A stretch of DNA of 45,397 bases from DASQPR01 sp035713725 (lineage in GTDB: Bacteria > Actinomycetota > Actinomycetes > Mycobacteriales > Micromonosporaceae): positions 1 through 45,397 of the forward strand of contig DASTMZ010000027.1 of assembly GCA_035713725.1 (NCBI GenBank). The letters are read 5' to 3'. The notes under the pieces are model-generated. The model searched no databases. It was not told the origin of the DNA and worked only from the letters and a program-made list of their open reading frames with translations. Position numbers and translations under genes: made by a program. Shown here piece after piece: positions 32,236 to 39,345 of the stretch. The stretch's first letter is position 1. Every line of letters begins with the position of its first letter.

Positions 32236-32727
32236 ATGACACGCGACTACGCCGACGATCCACGGCTGACAGCTGTGGGTCTGCTGAGTGAGGCCTACCT
32301 CGGCCTGCACGCGAAGCTCGCGTGTCAGATCGCGGAGCACGGACTGTCGATGATCGAGTTCGAGATCCTGATCCGCCTCGGCCGCACACCCGGCGGGCAG
32401 CTTCGGATGACCGACCTGGCCGCTCAGACGTCACTGACCGCGAGCGGCGTGACACGCGTCGTCGACCGGCTGGAGCGCGATTCGCTCGTCACGCGTACGG
32501 CGTGCCCGTCCGACCGCCGGAGTCTCTACACCGTGATCACGCAGTCCGGTCGGGCTCGCCTCGAAGCGGTTCTTCCGCGTCACGTCGAGCTGATCGACGA
32601 GTGGTTCACCGGCCAACTGACCCCGAAAGCGCTCGACGACCTGTTGTCCGGCCTGCGTACGGTTCGCGACACGGTGCGACCCGGCGCCGAGGCCGGCATC
32701 AAGAACGCCGCCGCCCTAACCCGCTGA
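32236..32727 (+). CDS. MarR-family transcriptional regulator
   Basis: 163 residues from ATG 32236. Winged helix at about 35-110: MIEFEILIRLGRTPGGQLRM, then DLAAQTSLTASGVTRVVDRL as recognition helix, then the wing DSLVTRTACPSDRRSLYTVI with the family DRR motif. Likely autoregulator and repressor of the divergent YceI gene. The sequence TATACT lies seven bases before the ATG, so the transcript may be leaderless. Effector unknown. Longer frames to 31522 would run antisense through YceI and are rejected. Confidence 0.93.
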   Translation: MTRDYADDPRLTAVGLLSEAYLGLHAKLACQIAEHGLSMIEFEILIRLGRTPGGQLRMTDLAAQTSLTASGVTRVVDRLERDSLVTRTACPSDRRSLYTVITQSGRARLEAVLPRHVELIDEWFTGQLTPKALDDLLSGLRTVRDTVRPGAEAGIKNAAALTR

Positions 32728-32852
32728 CGGCGCCCTGTCGAGGCCGCGGCTGAACTCGCCAGATCTACGTGCATTCGCGTCGCCACAGCGTCACGTTCCC
32801 GCCTAGATCCACAAGCGCCGCCGAATATGTCGGACAAGTGCACGATCACTCG

Positions 32853-32904
32853 GCGATCTAGGAACCAAGACCTTGTCAGAGCGAGACTTTCGTTCCTAGA
32901 TCGC
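32853..32904. repeat. Inverted repeat in hairpin-rich intergenic region
   Basis: Perfect 13-bp arms, GCGATCTAGGAAC and GTTCCTAGATCGC, 26 bases apart. A third related arm, CCTAGATC, lies upstream near 32802-32809 and could pair alternatively with GATCTAGG at 32855-32862. No gene lies in 32728-33202. Confidence 0.65.
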
Positions 32905-32941
32905 GGTCCGCGCGGCCGCCGTCACGCACCCGGCCGGTTCG

Positions 32942-32989
32942 GTCACGTCTATGTCCCCTCCGGGCACCGGAAGAGGACATAGACGTGAC
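32942..32989 (+). terminator. Long hairpin downstream of MarR gene
   Basis: Perfect 15-bp outer stem GTCACGTCTATGTCC/GGACATAGACGTGAC and an inner 5-bp stem TCCGG/CCGGA, followed on the plus strand by AAAACC. About 215 bases past the MarR stop; may terminate that transcript or be part of an independent element. Confidence 0.55.
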
Positions 32990-33011
32990 AAAACCGATTG
33001 ACGGCAACCGT

Positions 33012-33156
33012 CCGGTATCACGGCCACTCCCGATAGCCCTAACCCGACGGACGGCGGCCGTTCGACACTCGCCGCCGGCTCTGCTCAGGGTCGGGCCGGC
33101 CTGAGCCCGACGTAGATCAAGCTTGACCGCTGCGCCGGGCCAGGCCGGCCCGACCC
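33012..33156. repeat. Dispersed hairpin element, copy B
   Basis: Conserved flank CCGGTATCACGGCCAC and CGATAGCCCTAACCC (33012-33045), then a hairpin: 16-bp arms 33088-33103 and 33141-33156 extended by GCCCG/CGGGC after one bulged A. The loop ACGTAGATCAAGCTTGACCGC contains the dyad TCAAGCTTGA and matches copy C base for base over about 20 positions. It starts 46 bases past the stop of the minus-strand acyl-CoA dehydrogenase gene. Confidence 0.8.
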
Positions 33157-33202
33157 GAACCGCAACCACCGGCCCCAGCCCTAAACCGCAACCAAGACCG
33201 GG

Positions 33203-34360
33203 CTAAAGCCCCAGTTCCCGAGCAATCACAAGACGCTGCACCTCCGACGTCCCCTCGCCGATCTCCAAGACCTTCGAGTCCCGCCACATCCGGGCCACCG
33301 GCGTCTCGTTCATGAACCCGTACCCGCCGTGGATCTGGGTTGCCTCGCGGGCGTTCGTGACCGCGATCTCGCTCGCGTAGAGCTTCGCGATCGCCGCCTG
33401 CCGCTTGAAGTCCCGTCCGGCGACGAGTCGGGCGGCCGCGTCGTAATAGGCAAGTCGCGCGGTGTGCGCGCGCATCTCCATATCCGCGATCTTGAACTTG
33501 ATCGCCTGGAAGTCGCCGATCGGGTGGCCGAACGCGTGGCGCTGGTTCGCGTACTTGATCGACTCGTCGACGCAGCCCTGTGCGAGCCCGACCGCGAGCG
33601 CGGCGATCGCCACCCGTCCCTCGTCGAGCGTGGCCAGGAACTGTGCGTACCCGCGACCGCGGGCACCGAGCATGTTCGAGGCGGGTACCCGGCAATCGTC
33701 AAATGTCAGCTCGTGCGTGTCCGAGGCGCACCAGCCGACCTTGGAATAGCCGGGCGCGACCGAGAAGCCGGGCGTACCGGACGGCACGATGAACGCCGAG
33801 AGTTCCTTCGAGCCGTCCGAGTTCGTACCCGTCACTGCCGTGACAGTGACCAACGACGTGATATCCGTGCCCGAGTTGGTGATGAACGCCTTGGCGCCAT
33901 TAATGACCCACTCGCTTGTCGCGTCGTCGAGAACCGCACGCGTCGCCGTGCCGCCCGCGTCCGAGCCGAAGCCGGGTTCGGTGAGCCCGAAGCCGGCCAA
34001 TGCCTCACCGGCCACCAGCGGCGGGAGCCACTTCGCGCGTTGCTCGTCGGTGCCGAACCGGAAGATCGGCATGGCACCGAGCGAGATCGCGGCCTCGAGC
34101 GTGATCGCCACGCTGGAGTCGACACGCGCCAACTCCTCCAGTGCCAGACAGAGGGCAAAATAGTCGCCGCCCATGCCGCCCACTGATTCGGGGAAGGGCA
34201 GGCCGAACAGGCCCATCTTGCCCATCTGTCGAACGATCTCGTACGGGAAGCTGTGATTGTCGTAGTGGTCGGCGATCACCGGCGCGATCGCGTCGTGCGC
34301 GAATTCGCGGACGGTCGCCCGCAACGCTTCGTGCTCGTCGCTGAGCTGGAAGTCGGGCAT
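33203..34360 (-). CDS. Acyl-CoA dehydrogenase, probably branched-chain (isovaleryl-CoA type)
   Basis: 385 residues. Standard N-terminal helical, middle beta and C-terminal helical domains: FGLTEPGFGSDAGGTATRAV (FAD/substrate region, about 124-143), WVINGAKAFITNSG, RHAFGHPIGDFQAIKFKIAD, QIHGGYGFMNETPV and EIGEGTSEVQRL, whose Glu is the likely catalytic base. FAD-dependent, passes electrons to ETF. Position next to an acyl-CoA carboxylase and HMG-CoA lyase points to leucine breakdown (isovaleryl-CoA to 3-methylcrotonyl-CoA). ATG start with AAGGAGCAGC. It lies 72 bases after accD and is likely co-transcribed with it from the operator at 35996. Confidence 0.93.
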   Translation of the reverse strand: MPDFQLSDEHEALRATVREFAHDAIAPVIADHYDNHSFPYEIVRQMGKMGLFGLPFPESVGGMGGDYFALCLALEELARVDSSVAITLEAAISLGAMPIFRFGTDEQRAKWLPPLVAGEALAGFGLTEPGFGSDAGGTATRAVLDDATSEWVINGAKAFITNSGTDITSLVTVTAVTGTNSDGSKELSAFIVPSGTPGFSVAPGYSKVGWCASDTHELTFDDCRVPASNMLGARGRGYAQFLATLDEGRVAIAALAVGLAQGCVDESIKYANQRHAFGHPIGDFQAIKFKIADMEMRAHTARLAYYDAAARLVAGRDFKRQAAIAKLYASEIAVTNAREATQIHGGYGFMNETPVARMWRDSKVLEIGEGTSEVQRLVIARELGL

Positions 34361-34432
34361 TGCTGCTGCTCCTTACGAACCCCCCGGGCCGCGGAATGCG
34401 GCGCGATCAATCAGCTGACGCCGGATGGCGTC

Positions 34433-35962
34433 CTAGACAGGCGTCACGCCGTGCCGCCGGCGCGAGAAGTGACGGTCCTTGTGGCGCGCGGACGCGAAGC
34501 GTGCGATCAGTTCGTCGCGCAGGTCATGCGGTTCGACGATGGTGTCCACGACGAGCTCGCTCGCCAGGTGCACGATGTCGATGTCCTGCTCGTATTCGGT
34601 CCGCTTCGCCTCGACGAACGCGGCGCGCTCGGCCTCGTCGGCGATCGACGCGATCTTGTTGGCGTAAACCGCATTAACCGCGGCCTCCGCGCCCATCACC
34701 GCGATCTTCGCGGTCGGTAGCGCGATCGTGGCGTCCGGCGCAAATCCGGGGCCGGCCATCGCATAGAGGCCGGCGCCGTATGCCTTGCGGACCACCACAC
34801 AGATCTTGGGTACGGTGGCCTCGCTGATCGCGGTGACCATCTTCGCGCCGTGGCGGATGATGCCCTGCTTCTCCACCGCCGTACCGACCATGAACCCTGG
34901 CACGTCGGCGAGGAACAGCAGCGGAACGTTGAACGCGTCGCACAGCTGCACGAAGCGCGTCGCCTTGTCGGCCGAGTCGACGAAGAGCACGCCGCCCTTG
35001 AACATCGAGTTGTTGCCGACCACACCGACGACCTCACCGTTCAACCGCGCGAAGCCGACCACTACTTCACGCGCCCACAGCGCCTGGATCTCGAAGAAGC
35101 TGTCCGCGTCGACGATTCCCTTGAGGTAGCGACGCATGTCGAACGCCTGCCGCTCACTCGCTGGTACGAGCGCGGCGAGGTCGACGCTTGCGGGCGCGGT
35201 CGGCTCCGCGGCCGGTGCGGTCTGGGTGTAGTTCGACGGCAAGTACGACAGGTAGCGCTTGACCACGTCGAGCGCCTCGGGCTCGTCCTTGCACAAGAAG
35301 TGGCCGACGCCCGACTCGGTGCAGTGCACCTTCGCGCCGCCCATCGCCTCGAGCGTGGTCTTCTCGCCGGTGACCATCTCGACCATGCGGTCGCTGCCGA
35401 GATACATCGAGGCGTTGCCGTCGACCATGGCAACCACGTCGCAGAACGCCGGGATGTAGGCACCGCCGGCCGCGGACGGTCCGAATAGTGCACACACTTG
35501 CGGCACACTGCCCGACGCGCGCACCTGGTTGTAGAAGATGTGGCCGGCGCCGCGTCGACCGGGGAACAAGTCGACCTGGTCGGTGATGCGCGCACCGGCG
35601 CTGTCGACTAGGTAGATCATCGGTACGGACGTGGTGTACGCCCGCTCGATGATCCGTACGATCTTCTCCACCGTACGGGCGCCCCACGAGCCGGCCTTCA
35701 CCGTGGAATCGTTGGCCATCAGGCACACCGGGCGGCCGTCGACCCGGGCGGTCCCGGTGATCACGCCGTCCGCGGGCAACCCGTCGGCGAGCACGTTGGC
35801 AAACCGGCCGTCCTCAACGAACGAATCGGGGTCGACGAGCAGCGCTATGCGCTCCCGCGCGAAAAGCTTGCCGCGCGCGGCGTTGGCGGCGTGGTATCGC
35901 TGTGCGCCGCCCGCTTGCACCTGCTTGTTGAGCTGCTCCAGCGCCTCGTCGTCCAGCGACAC
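34433..35962 (-). CDS. accD: Acyl-CoA carboxylase carboxyltransferase (beta) subunit, methylcrotonyl-CoA type
   Basis: 509 residues from a GTG start. Biotin-dependent carboxyltransferase with N- and C-lobes: KLFARERIALLVDPDSFVE, LVDSAGARITDQVDLFPGRR (about 120-140), FGPSAAGGAYIPAF and MYLGSDRMVEMVTGEKTTLE in the first lobe; GVVGNNSMFKGGVLFVDSAD, FLADVPGFMVGTAVEKQGII and VVVRKAYGAGLYAMAG in the second. Transfers carboxylate from carboxybiotin to 3-methylcrotonyl-CoA, by context with HMG-CoA lyase. Operator dyad AACGATCGTT sits 34 bases upstream of the start. It ends 72 bases before the dehydrogenase gene. Confidence 0.93.
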   Translation of the reverse strand: MSLDDEALEQLNKQVQAGGAQRYHAANAARGKLFARERIALLVDPDSFVEDGRFANVLADGLPADGVITGTARVDGRPVCLMANDSTVKAGSWGARTVEKIVRIIERAYTTSVPMIYLVDSAGARITDQVDLFPGRRGAGHIFYNQVRASGSVPQVCALFGPSAAGGAYIPAFCDVVAMVDGNASMYLGSDRMVEMVTGEKTTLEAMGGAKVHCTESGVGHFLCKDEPEALDVVKRYLSYLPSNYTQTAPAAEPTAPASVDLAALVPASERQAFDMRRYLKGIVDADSFFEIQALWAREVVVGFARLNGEVVGVVGNNSMFKGGVLFVDSADKATRFVQLCDAFNVPLLFLADVPGFMVGTAVEKQGIIRHGAKMVTAISEATVPKICVVVRKAYGAGLYAMAGPGFAPDATIALPTAKIAVMGAEAAVNAVYANKIASIADEAERAAFVEAKRTEYEQDIDIVHLASELVVDTIVEPHDLRDELIARFASARHKDRHFSRRRHGVTPV

Positions 35963-35995
35963 CGCGCACCCCTACTCGACCGCAACGCTCACCTG

Positions 35996-36005
35996 AACGA
36001 TCGTT
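35996..36005. promoter_or_regulatory. Operator dyad upstream of accD (copy 1)
   Basis: AACGATCGTT inside CACCTGAACGATCGTTAG. The same CACCTGAACGATCGTTA occurs upstream of the biotin carboxylase gene. Perfect 10-bp dyad typical in size of TetR-family sites; the TetR gene at 38668-39252 is the natural candidate. Confidence 0.75.
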
Positions 36006-36078
36006 AGGGTAACACGTCGAACGCATGGCCGACCGCTCCGCCCGCGCGCCCGCGGGCGTGGCGGACCGAAGAGCCGGA

Positions 36079-36993
36079 CTAGCTCGCGACGAGGCGGGTC
36101 CGGGGGCCGGCGCGCAACACGCCGGACGGCAACTCGCGACCGACGATGCGCTGTGCCAACGCCGCCGCTTCGATCATCGCGTCGAGGTCGATTCCGGTAT
36201 CGATGCCCATGTCGTGCAGCATGTGTACGACTTCCTCGGTCGCCACGTTGCCGGTCGCACCCGGTGCGTACGGGCAGCCGCCGAGGCCGCCGACACTCGC
36301 GTCGAAGTGGGTCACGCCGAACTCCAACGCGGTCAGGATGTTGGCGAGGCCGGTGCCGCGCGTGTCGTGGAAGTGCAGCAGCACCGGAAGGTCGGGATGC
36401 ACGGCGCGGACCGCGTCGAGCACGTCGGTGACCCGGCGGGGCGTGGCCATGCCGGTGGTGTCGCCGAACGCGATCCGGTCGGCAGTGTCGGCGAGCACGC
36501 GCGTCACGATGCCGGCCACGCGCTTCGGATCGATGTCGCCTTCGTACGGGCAGCCGAACGACGTCGCGACGATGACCTCGGCGGTCGCGCCGCTGGCGTG
36601 CAACATCGCGATCAGTTCCGCGATGTCGTCGAGCGACTCCTCGGTCGACCGGTTGACGTTGTGGCGGTTGTGCGTATCGCTCGCCGACACGACGACCTCG
36701 ACCTCACGGAACCCGGCGTCGAGGGCTCGCTGCGCGCCGCGAGTGTTCGGTACGAGTGCGGAGTAGTGCACGCCGTCGGCCTTCGTCGCCTTCGCCCACA
36801 CCTCGTCCGCGTCGGCCATCTGCGGGATCGCCTTCGGGTGCACGAACGACACGGCCTCGATCCGGCGTACGCCGGTGGTCGACAAAGCGTCGAGCAGCTC
36901 GACCTTCGCCGACGTCGGGACCGGCTCCTCGTTTTGCAGACCGTCGCGCGGACCGACCTCACGGATCGACACGCGGTCGGGCAACGTCGCCAT
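36079..36993 (-). CDS. mvaB: Hydroxymethylglutaryl-CoA lyase
   Basis: 304 residues. DRE-TIM family: VSIREVGPRDGLQNEEPVP at the N-terminus (catalytic Arg/Asp and metal site), ASDTHNRHNVNRS, the metal-binding HFHDTRG (about 205), and the active-site loop GGLGGCPYAPGATGN with the catalytic Cys (about 240). Cleaves HMG-CoA to acetyl-CoA and acetoacetate, last step of leucine degradation. ATG start with AAGGAG. Follows the biotin carboxylase gene by 18 bases. Confidence 0.95.
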   Translation of the reverse strand: MATLPDRVSIREVGPRDGLQNEEPVPTSAKVELLDALSTTGVRRIEAVSFVHPKAIPQMADADEVWAKATKADGVHYSALVPNTRGAQRALDAGFREVEVVVSASDTHNRHNVNRSTEESLDDIAELIAMLHASGATAEVIVATSFGCPYEGDIDPKRVAGIVTRVLADTADRIAFGDTTGMATPRRVTDVLDAVRAVHPDLPVLLHFHDTRGTGLANILTALEFGVTHFDASVGGLGGCPYAPGATGNVATEEVVHMLHDMGIDTGIDLDAMIEAAALAQRIVGRELPSGVLRAGPRTRLVAS

Positions 36994-37011
36994 GACCTAC
37001 TCCTTGCTCGG

Positions 37012-38367
37012 CTACTGCTTCGGCTTCGGCGCGCGCATCCGCCCGACAATGCCAGTGTCGTAGTCGCCGCCCACGAACTCCGGGTTGTCGAACAACTCCG
37101 AGAAGAACGGCAGGTTCGACTTCGGGCCGGCGATCTCGAAAGCGGCGGCCGCCTCGCGCGCCCGGGCGATCGCGGTTGCCCGGTCATCGGCGTAGACGAT
37201 CAGCTTCGCCATCAACGAGTCGTAGTTCGGTGTCACGGTCGTGCCGGCGGCGTACCCGGCGTCGACCCGTACGCCCTCGCCGGATGGCTCGACCCACGTG
37301 GTCACCGCACCAGGCCCGGGCAGGAACCGCTTGGGATCCTCGGCGTTGATGCGCATCTCGATGGCGTGGCCACGCGGGAAGACGGTGTCGAGATCGAAGC
37401 CGGGTGGCATACCGCTCGCCACGCGGAGCTGCTCCTCGACCAGGTCCACGCGGTAGACCGCCTCGGTGATCGGGTGCTCGACCTGCAGGCGGGTGTTCAT
37501 TTCCAGGAAGAAGAATTCGCCAGTGGTCGGGTCGAGCAGGCATTCGACCGTACCCGCGTTGGTGTATCCCACCGCGCGCCCGGCACGCACCGCGGCGGCC
37601 TGCAGCCGATCACGCAGGTCGCTGTCGACGGCCGGCGACGGAGTCTCCTCGAGAACCTTCTGGTTGCGCCGCTGCACCGAGCATTCACGTTCGCCGAGCG
37701 CGATCACGCGACCATCGGCCAGGCCGAGGATCTGCACTTCAATATGGCGTACCCGCGGGAAGTAGCGCTCGATCAGCACTGAACCGTCGCCGAACATCCG
37801 TTCCGCGAACGCGCGCACCTTCTCGTATTCGCTGCGTAGCGCCGTCTCGTCGCCCGCGGCGCCCATGCCCATGCCGCCACCACCCGCGGCCGCCTTGACC
37901 ATGACCGGATAGCCGATGCGCTCCGCTTCGGCGATCGCCAGCTCGACGGTTGCGGCCGGATCGGTGGTGCCGGGCGCGACCGGCACGCCGGCGGCCGCCA
38001 TCAGATTCCGCGCGTTGATCTTGTCACCCATCGCACTGATCGCATCCGCGCTCGGACCGACCCACACCAGACCGTGCTCAACGACGGCGCGCGCGAAGTC
38101 CGCGTTCTCGGACAGGAAGCCATAGCCGGGATGGATCGCTTCGGCACCGGTTGCCTTGGCCGCGGCGAGGATCGCCTCCGCATTGCGGTAGGACTGCGCC
38201 GGGTTCGCCGGTCCGATCAGTACCGCCTCGTCGGCCTCGGTCACGAACGGCAGCCCGGCGTCGGCCTCGCTGTAGACCGCCACGGTGCGAACGCCGAGCC
38301 GCGACGCGGTCCGAAAGACGCGGCGCGCGATCTCCCCACGGTTCGCCACCAACAACGACCCGATCAT
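37012..38367 (-). CDS. accC: Biotin carboxylase (acyl-CoA carboxylase alpha subunit) lacking a BCCP domain
   Basis: 451 residues from ATG 38367. ATP-grasp biotin carboxylase: LLVANRGEIARRVFRTASRL at the start, YGFLSENADFARA, the Gly-rich ATP loop AAAGGGGMGMG (about 160), ALGERECSVQRRNQKVLEE, FFFLEMNTRLQVEHPITE and EMRINAEDP. It ends naturally after the ATP-grasp C-terminal domain (VGGDYDTGIVGRMRAP) at the length of E. coli AccC. Many actinobacterial homologues in leucine clusters carry a C-terminal biotin carrier domain with an AMKM motif; none is present here or nearby. The operator at 38409-38418 would lie only six bases from the alternative start at 38403, supporting 38367. Confidence 0.93.
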   Translation of the reverse strand: MIGSLLVANRGEIARRVFRTASRLGVRTVAVYSEADAGLPFVTEADEAVLIGPANPAQSYRNAEAILAAAKATGAEAIHPGYGFLSENADFARAVVEHGLVWVGPSADAISAMGDKINARNLMAAAGVPVAPGTTDPAATVELAIAEAERIGYPVMVKAAAGGGGMGMGAAGDETALRSEYEKVRAFAERMFGDGSVLIERYFPRVRHIEVQILGLADGRVIALGERECSVQRRNQKVLEETPSPAVDSDLRDRLQAAAVRAGRAVGYTNAGTVECLLDPTTGEFFFLEMNTRLQVEHPITEAVYRVDLVEEQLRVASGMPPGFDLDTVFPRGHAIEMRINAEDPKRFLPGPGAVTTWVEPSGEGVRVDAGYAAGTTVTPNYDSLMAKLIVYADDRATAIARAREAAAAFEIAGPKSNLPFFSELFDNPEFVGGDYDTGIVGRMRAPKPKQ

Positions 38368-38408
38368 CAACCGTCCTGCCCTTCCCGCCACCGGCGCGCC
38401 CACACCTG

Positions 38409-38418
38409 AACGATCGTT
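38409..38418. promoter_or_regulatory. Operator dyad upstream of biotin carboxylase gene (copy 2)
   Basis: AACGATCGTT inside CACCTGAACGATCGTTAA, 42 bases upstream of the biotin carboxylase start and identical in core and left flank to the site upstream of accD. The pair marks one regulon split into two transcription units. Confidence 0.75.
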
Positions 38419-38532
38419 AATCTACCCGTCCGCCCTCACTACCCGCGAGTCTCGCGCATCACGCCCCGCGGCGCATCGCCCACCAGAGCGCCGCCGTGCG
38501 CTTCGCGCCGCCCCGAATTACGTAACCGTTCT

Positions 38533-38659
38533 CGGTATCACGTACACCCGTATAGCCCTTAGTCCGAGCTCGGTGGCCGTGGTAACAGGCCGGACCCCGG
38601 CATGCCCACGACGTAGATCAAGCTTGACCGCTGCGTCGTGGGCATGCCGGGGTCCGGCC
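38533..38659. repeat. Dispersed hairpin element, copy C
   Basis: Conserved flank CGGTATCACGTACACCC and TATAGCCCTTAGTCC (38533-38565), then a perfect 25-bp inverted repeat, 38588-38612 with 38635-38659, around the loop GTAGATCAAGCTTGACCGC plus TGC. The stem sequence differs from copies A and B but the loop matches copy B. It begins eight bases past the stop of the TetR gene (minus strand). The rest of the gap 38368-38667 holds the operator and nothing else I can support. Confidence 0.85.
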
Positions 38660-38667
38660 CAAAACCA

Positions 38668-39252
38668 CTACCCAGATAGAGCCGCAAGCGTTGCCGCACG
38701 CAACAGCTGCGCCCGCCGTCCCTGCTCGACATCCCCACCGATGAACGGCGTCGAGTTCATCAAACCGAACGCCGCGTGCGCGAGGACGCGGGCCTCTTCG
38801 TCGTTCAACTCCGGCCGCAGCTTGATCAGCGTGCGTACCCACACCTCGACGTAAAGCCGCTGCAAGCGACGAATGGCGCGGCGCGGCTCGTCCGGCAGAC
38901 GGTCGAGTTCGTGCAAATGCAGCGCGATGACGGCGGGGTTCTCCAACGCGAACGCGACGTGGAAGTCGATCAACGAGTCGAGCAGGGCGGCCGCATCGTT
39001 CGGGTGCTCGCTGGCCCGCTGCATGCCGCCGGACAGCAGACCGTCGCTGACCGGGATCAGCGCGGCGACGAGCATCGCTTCCTTGCCGGCGAAGTGGTGG
39101 TAGAGCGCCGGGCCGGTGACACCAGCGGCGGCGCCGATGTCGTCCATCGATACACCGTGATAGCCGCGCGACGCGAACAGTCGGACGGCCTGCTCCAAGA
39201 TCTCGTCGCGGCGGGTCCGCTTGGTCGGCATGCTGCGCTGATCCACCGTCAC
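38668..39252 (-). CDS. TetR-family transcriptional regulator
   Basis: 194 residues by GTG 39252; ATG 39231 (MPTKRTRRDEIL) is an alternative. N-terminal HTH with ILEQAVRLFASRGYHGVSMD and DIGAAAGVTGPALYHHFAGK (about 18-65), then an all-helical ligand domain. Proteins of this build control acyl-CoA use in actinobacteria. It is transcribed toward the leucine-type cluster, and two identical AACGATCGTT dyads lie in front of the two halves of that cluster, so it is the likely repressor with an acyl-CoA effector. No such dyad lies in front of its own gene. Confidence 0.92.
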   Translation of the reverse strand: MTVDQRSMPTKRTRRDEILEQAVRLFASRGYHGVSMDDIGAAAGVTGPALYHHFAGKEAMLVAALIPVSDGLLSGGMQRASEHPNDAAALLDSLIDFHVAFALENPAVIALHLHELDRLPDEPRRAIRRLQRLYVEVWVRTLIKLRPELNDEEARVLAHAAFGLMNSTPFIGGDVEQGRRAQLLRAATLAALSG

Positions 39253-39345
39253 GGACGCCAGAGTAGCCGGGTGACCTGTGTCGGCCCTAGGCCGGCGGCC
39301 GATCCTCCCACGCTACGAGCCGGGCCGGACTCTGGTCGGGACGGG

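Noticed and set aside
36025..37782. Plus-strand open frame of 585 codons
   Set aside because: Runs antisense through HMG-CoA lyase and biotin carboxylase, both with clear motifs; its translation is Arg/His/Asp-rich with no domain, typical of a GC-rich shadow.
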